NCBI GenBank assembly: GCA_041164265.1
Contig: JBEAPR010000074.1
Location: 1 to 6,160 of the forward strand
DNA from: CALAZP01 sp041164265
Lineage (GTDB): Bacteria > Bacteroidota > Bacteroidia > Chitinophagales > Saprospiraceae
Reading direction: 5' to 3'
DNA: 6,160 nt
Position 1 is the first letter of the stretch. Every line of letters begins with the position of its first letter. Position numbers and translations under genes: made by a program. Positions 5,604 to 6,160 of this stretch are shown here, piece by piece. The notes beneath the pieces were generated by a model. It did not search any database. It saw nothing but the letters and a program-made list of their open reading frames with translations, and had not been told where the DNA came from.

Positions 5604-6160
5604 ATGGCACAATTTTTCAAATATTTTCTAGCAACCGTAATAGGTGTTTTGGTTTCTGTATTTCTTTTACTGTTTATAGGAGGCGGAATTATAGCTTCAA
5701 TCGCAAGTAGTGCCGAAAAAACACCAGAGGTAAAAGCTAATAGTGTCCTCAAATTAACCTTTGATGAAGCGATACCTGAGTTGACCAATAATGTTCAAAT
5801 CAATAGCTTTGAACTTGAGCCCGATAAAGTGCTTGGATTGGATGCCATACTTAAAACTTTGAAAAAAGCGCAAAAAGATGAACGGATCAAGGGCATATAT
5901 CTTGAACTCGATCAAGTCAGCATGGGATTTGCCACTTCCCATCAATTGCATAAAGCGCTAATGGATTTTAGAGAACAGGGTAAATTTATAGTAGGTTACA
6001 GCAAGTATTTAAGTCAGGGAGCTTATTACCTGGCTTCGACAGCACAACCTCTTCTACTAAATCCATCAGGCTTGGTTGACCTTAGAGGTCTTTCCACTGA
6101 AATTCCATTTTTTAAAAATTTATTGGATAAAGCAGGTGTTCAACTTCAGGTCTATTACGC
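5604..6160 (+). CDS. sppA: Signal peptide peptidase SppA, 67K/long type (3' partial)
   Basis: The first 185 codons of a membrane-bound S49-family serine peptidase (protease IV) that degrades signal peptides left in the membrane after secretion. The frame runs from ATG 5604 without a stop to the right edge. Residues 7-33 form one hydrophobic transmembrane segment (YFLATVIGVLVSVFLLLFIGG), after a short MAQFFK tail. The N-terminal S49 domain is recognisable from VLKLTFDEAIPE (48-59) through KGIYLELD (96-103), FIVGYSKYLSQGAYYLAS (128-145) and LLLNPSGLVDLRGLSTEIPFFKNLLDKAG (150-178). This aligns with E. coli SppA (QYYLAS..., GVVDLHG..., KSLLDK). The catalytic Lys, expected shortly after this point in a KSAVEPF-like motif, and the catalytic Ser in the second half both lie outside the window, so activity cannot be judged here. 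AGG directly abuts the ATG, and the upstream in-frame stretch is closed by TAA at 5571-5573 with no earlier ATG. The gene is divergent from iaaA (81 bp). Confidence 0.93.
   Translation, partial: MAQFFKYFLATVIGVLVSVFLLLFIGGGIIASIASSAEKTPEVKANSVLKLTFDEAIPELTNNVQINSFELEPDKVLGLDAILKTLKKAQKDERIKGIYLELDQVSMGFATSHQLHKALMDFREQGKFIVGYSKYLSQGAYYLASTAQPLLLNPSGLVDLRGLSTEIPFFKNLLDKAGVQLQVYY

Noticed and set aside
5579..5951. Two overlapping - strand open frames across the start of sppA
   Set aside because: The + strand here encodes a clear SppA N-terminus with a transmembrane segment; the - strand translations have no recognisable features.

Overview
The window looks like chromosomal housekeeping DNA from a member of the Bacteroidota, probably an AT-rich, Cytophagia- or Flavobacteriia-like organism. 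Three things point there. The first gene ends in a type IX secretion (T9SS) C-terminal sorting domain. A perfect Bacteroidota-type -7 promoter element (TAnnTTTG) precedes sucC. The starts mostly lack Shine-Dalgarno sequences, and the lipoprotein has a Cys-Ser-Lys N-terminus. I saw no mobile element, CRISPR array, tRNA or rRNA.

Layout, left to right: (1) the 3' part of a secreted M43 (pappalysin/cytophagalysin-type) zinc metalloprotease with a fibronectin-III-like domain and a T9SS sorting domain, + strand, with its N-terminus outside the window; (2) a DUF4442 hot-dog-fold protein (putative thioesterase-like) on the - strand, ending 1 bp from the protease stop; (3) sucC, the succinate-CoA ligase beta subunit, + strand, divergent from (2) across a 35-bp gap; (4) a pyridoxal-phosphate group II amino-acid decarboxylase on the - strand, whose 3' end overlaps the sucC 3' end by 17 bp; (5) an exported, lipoprotein-like isoaspartyl peptidase/L-asparaginase (N-terminal nucleophile hydrolase) on the - strand, 2 bp upstream of (4) and so very probably in one transcript with it; (6) the 5' end of sppA (signal peptide peptidase, S49 family, long form) on the + strand, divergent from (5) across 81 bp and running off the right edge.

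The region is very compact: only about 119 of 6160 bases lie outside genes, and both convergent junctions leave no room for an intergenic terminator. A strong hairpin followed by a T-run lies inside the decarboxylase gene, antisense to it, just past the sucC stop, and could terminate sucC.

The main functional link is the asparaginase/decarboxylase pair. One enzyme can release L-aspartate, and the other belongs to a family with aspartate-, glutamate- and diaminobutyrate-decarboxylating members. An Asn/isoAsp to Asp to beta-alanine route is possible but is inference. I found no convincing novel multi-gene system. The points of interest are gene-junction architecture and a few motif departures.
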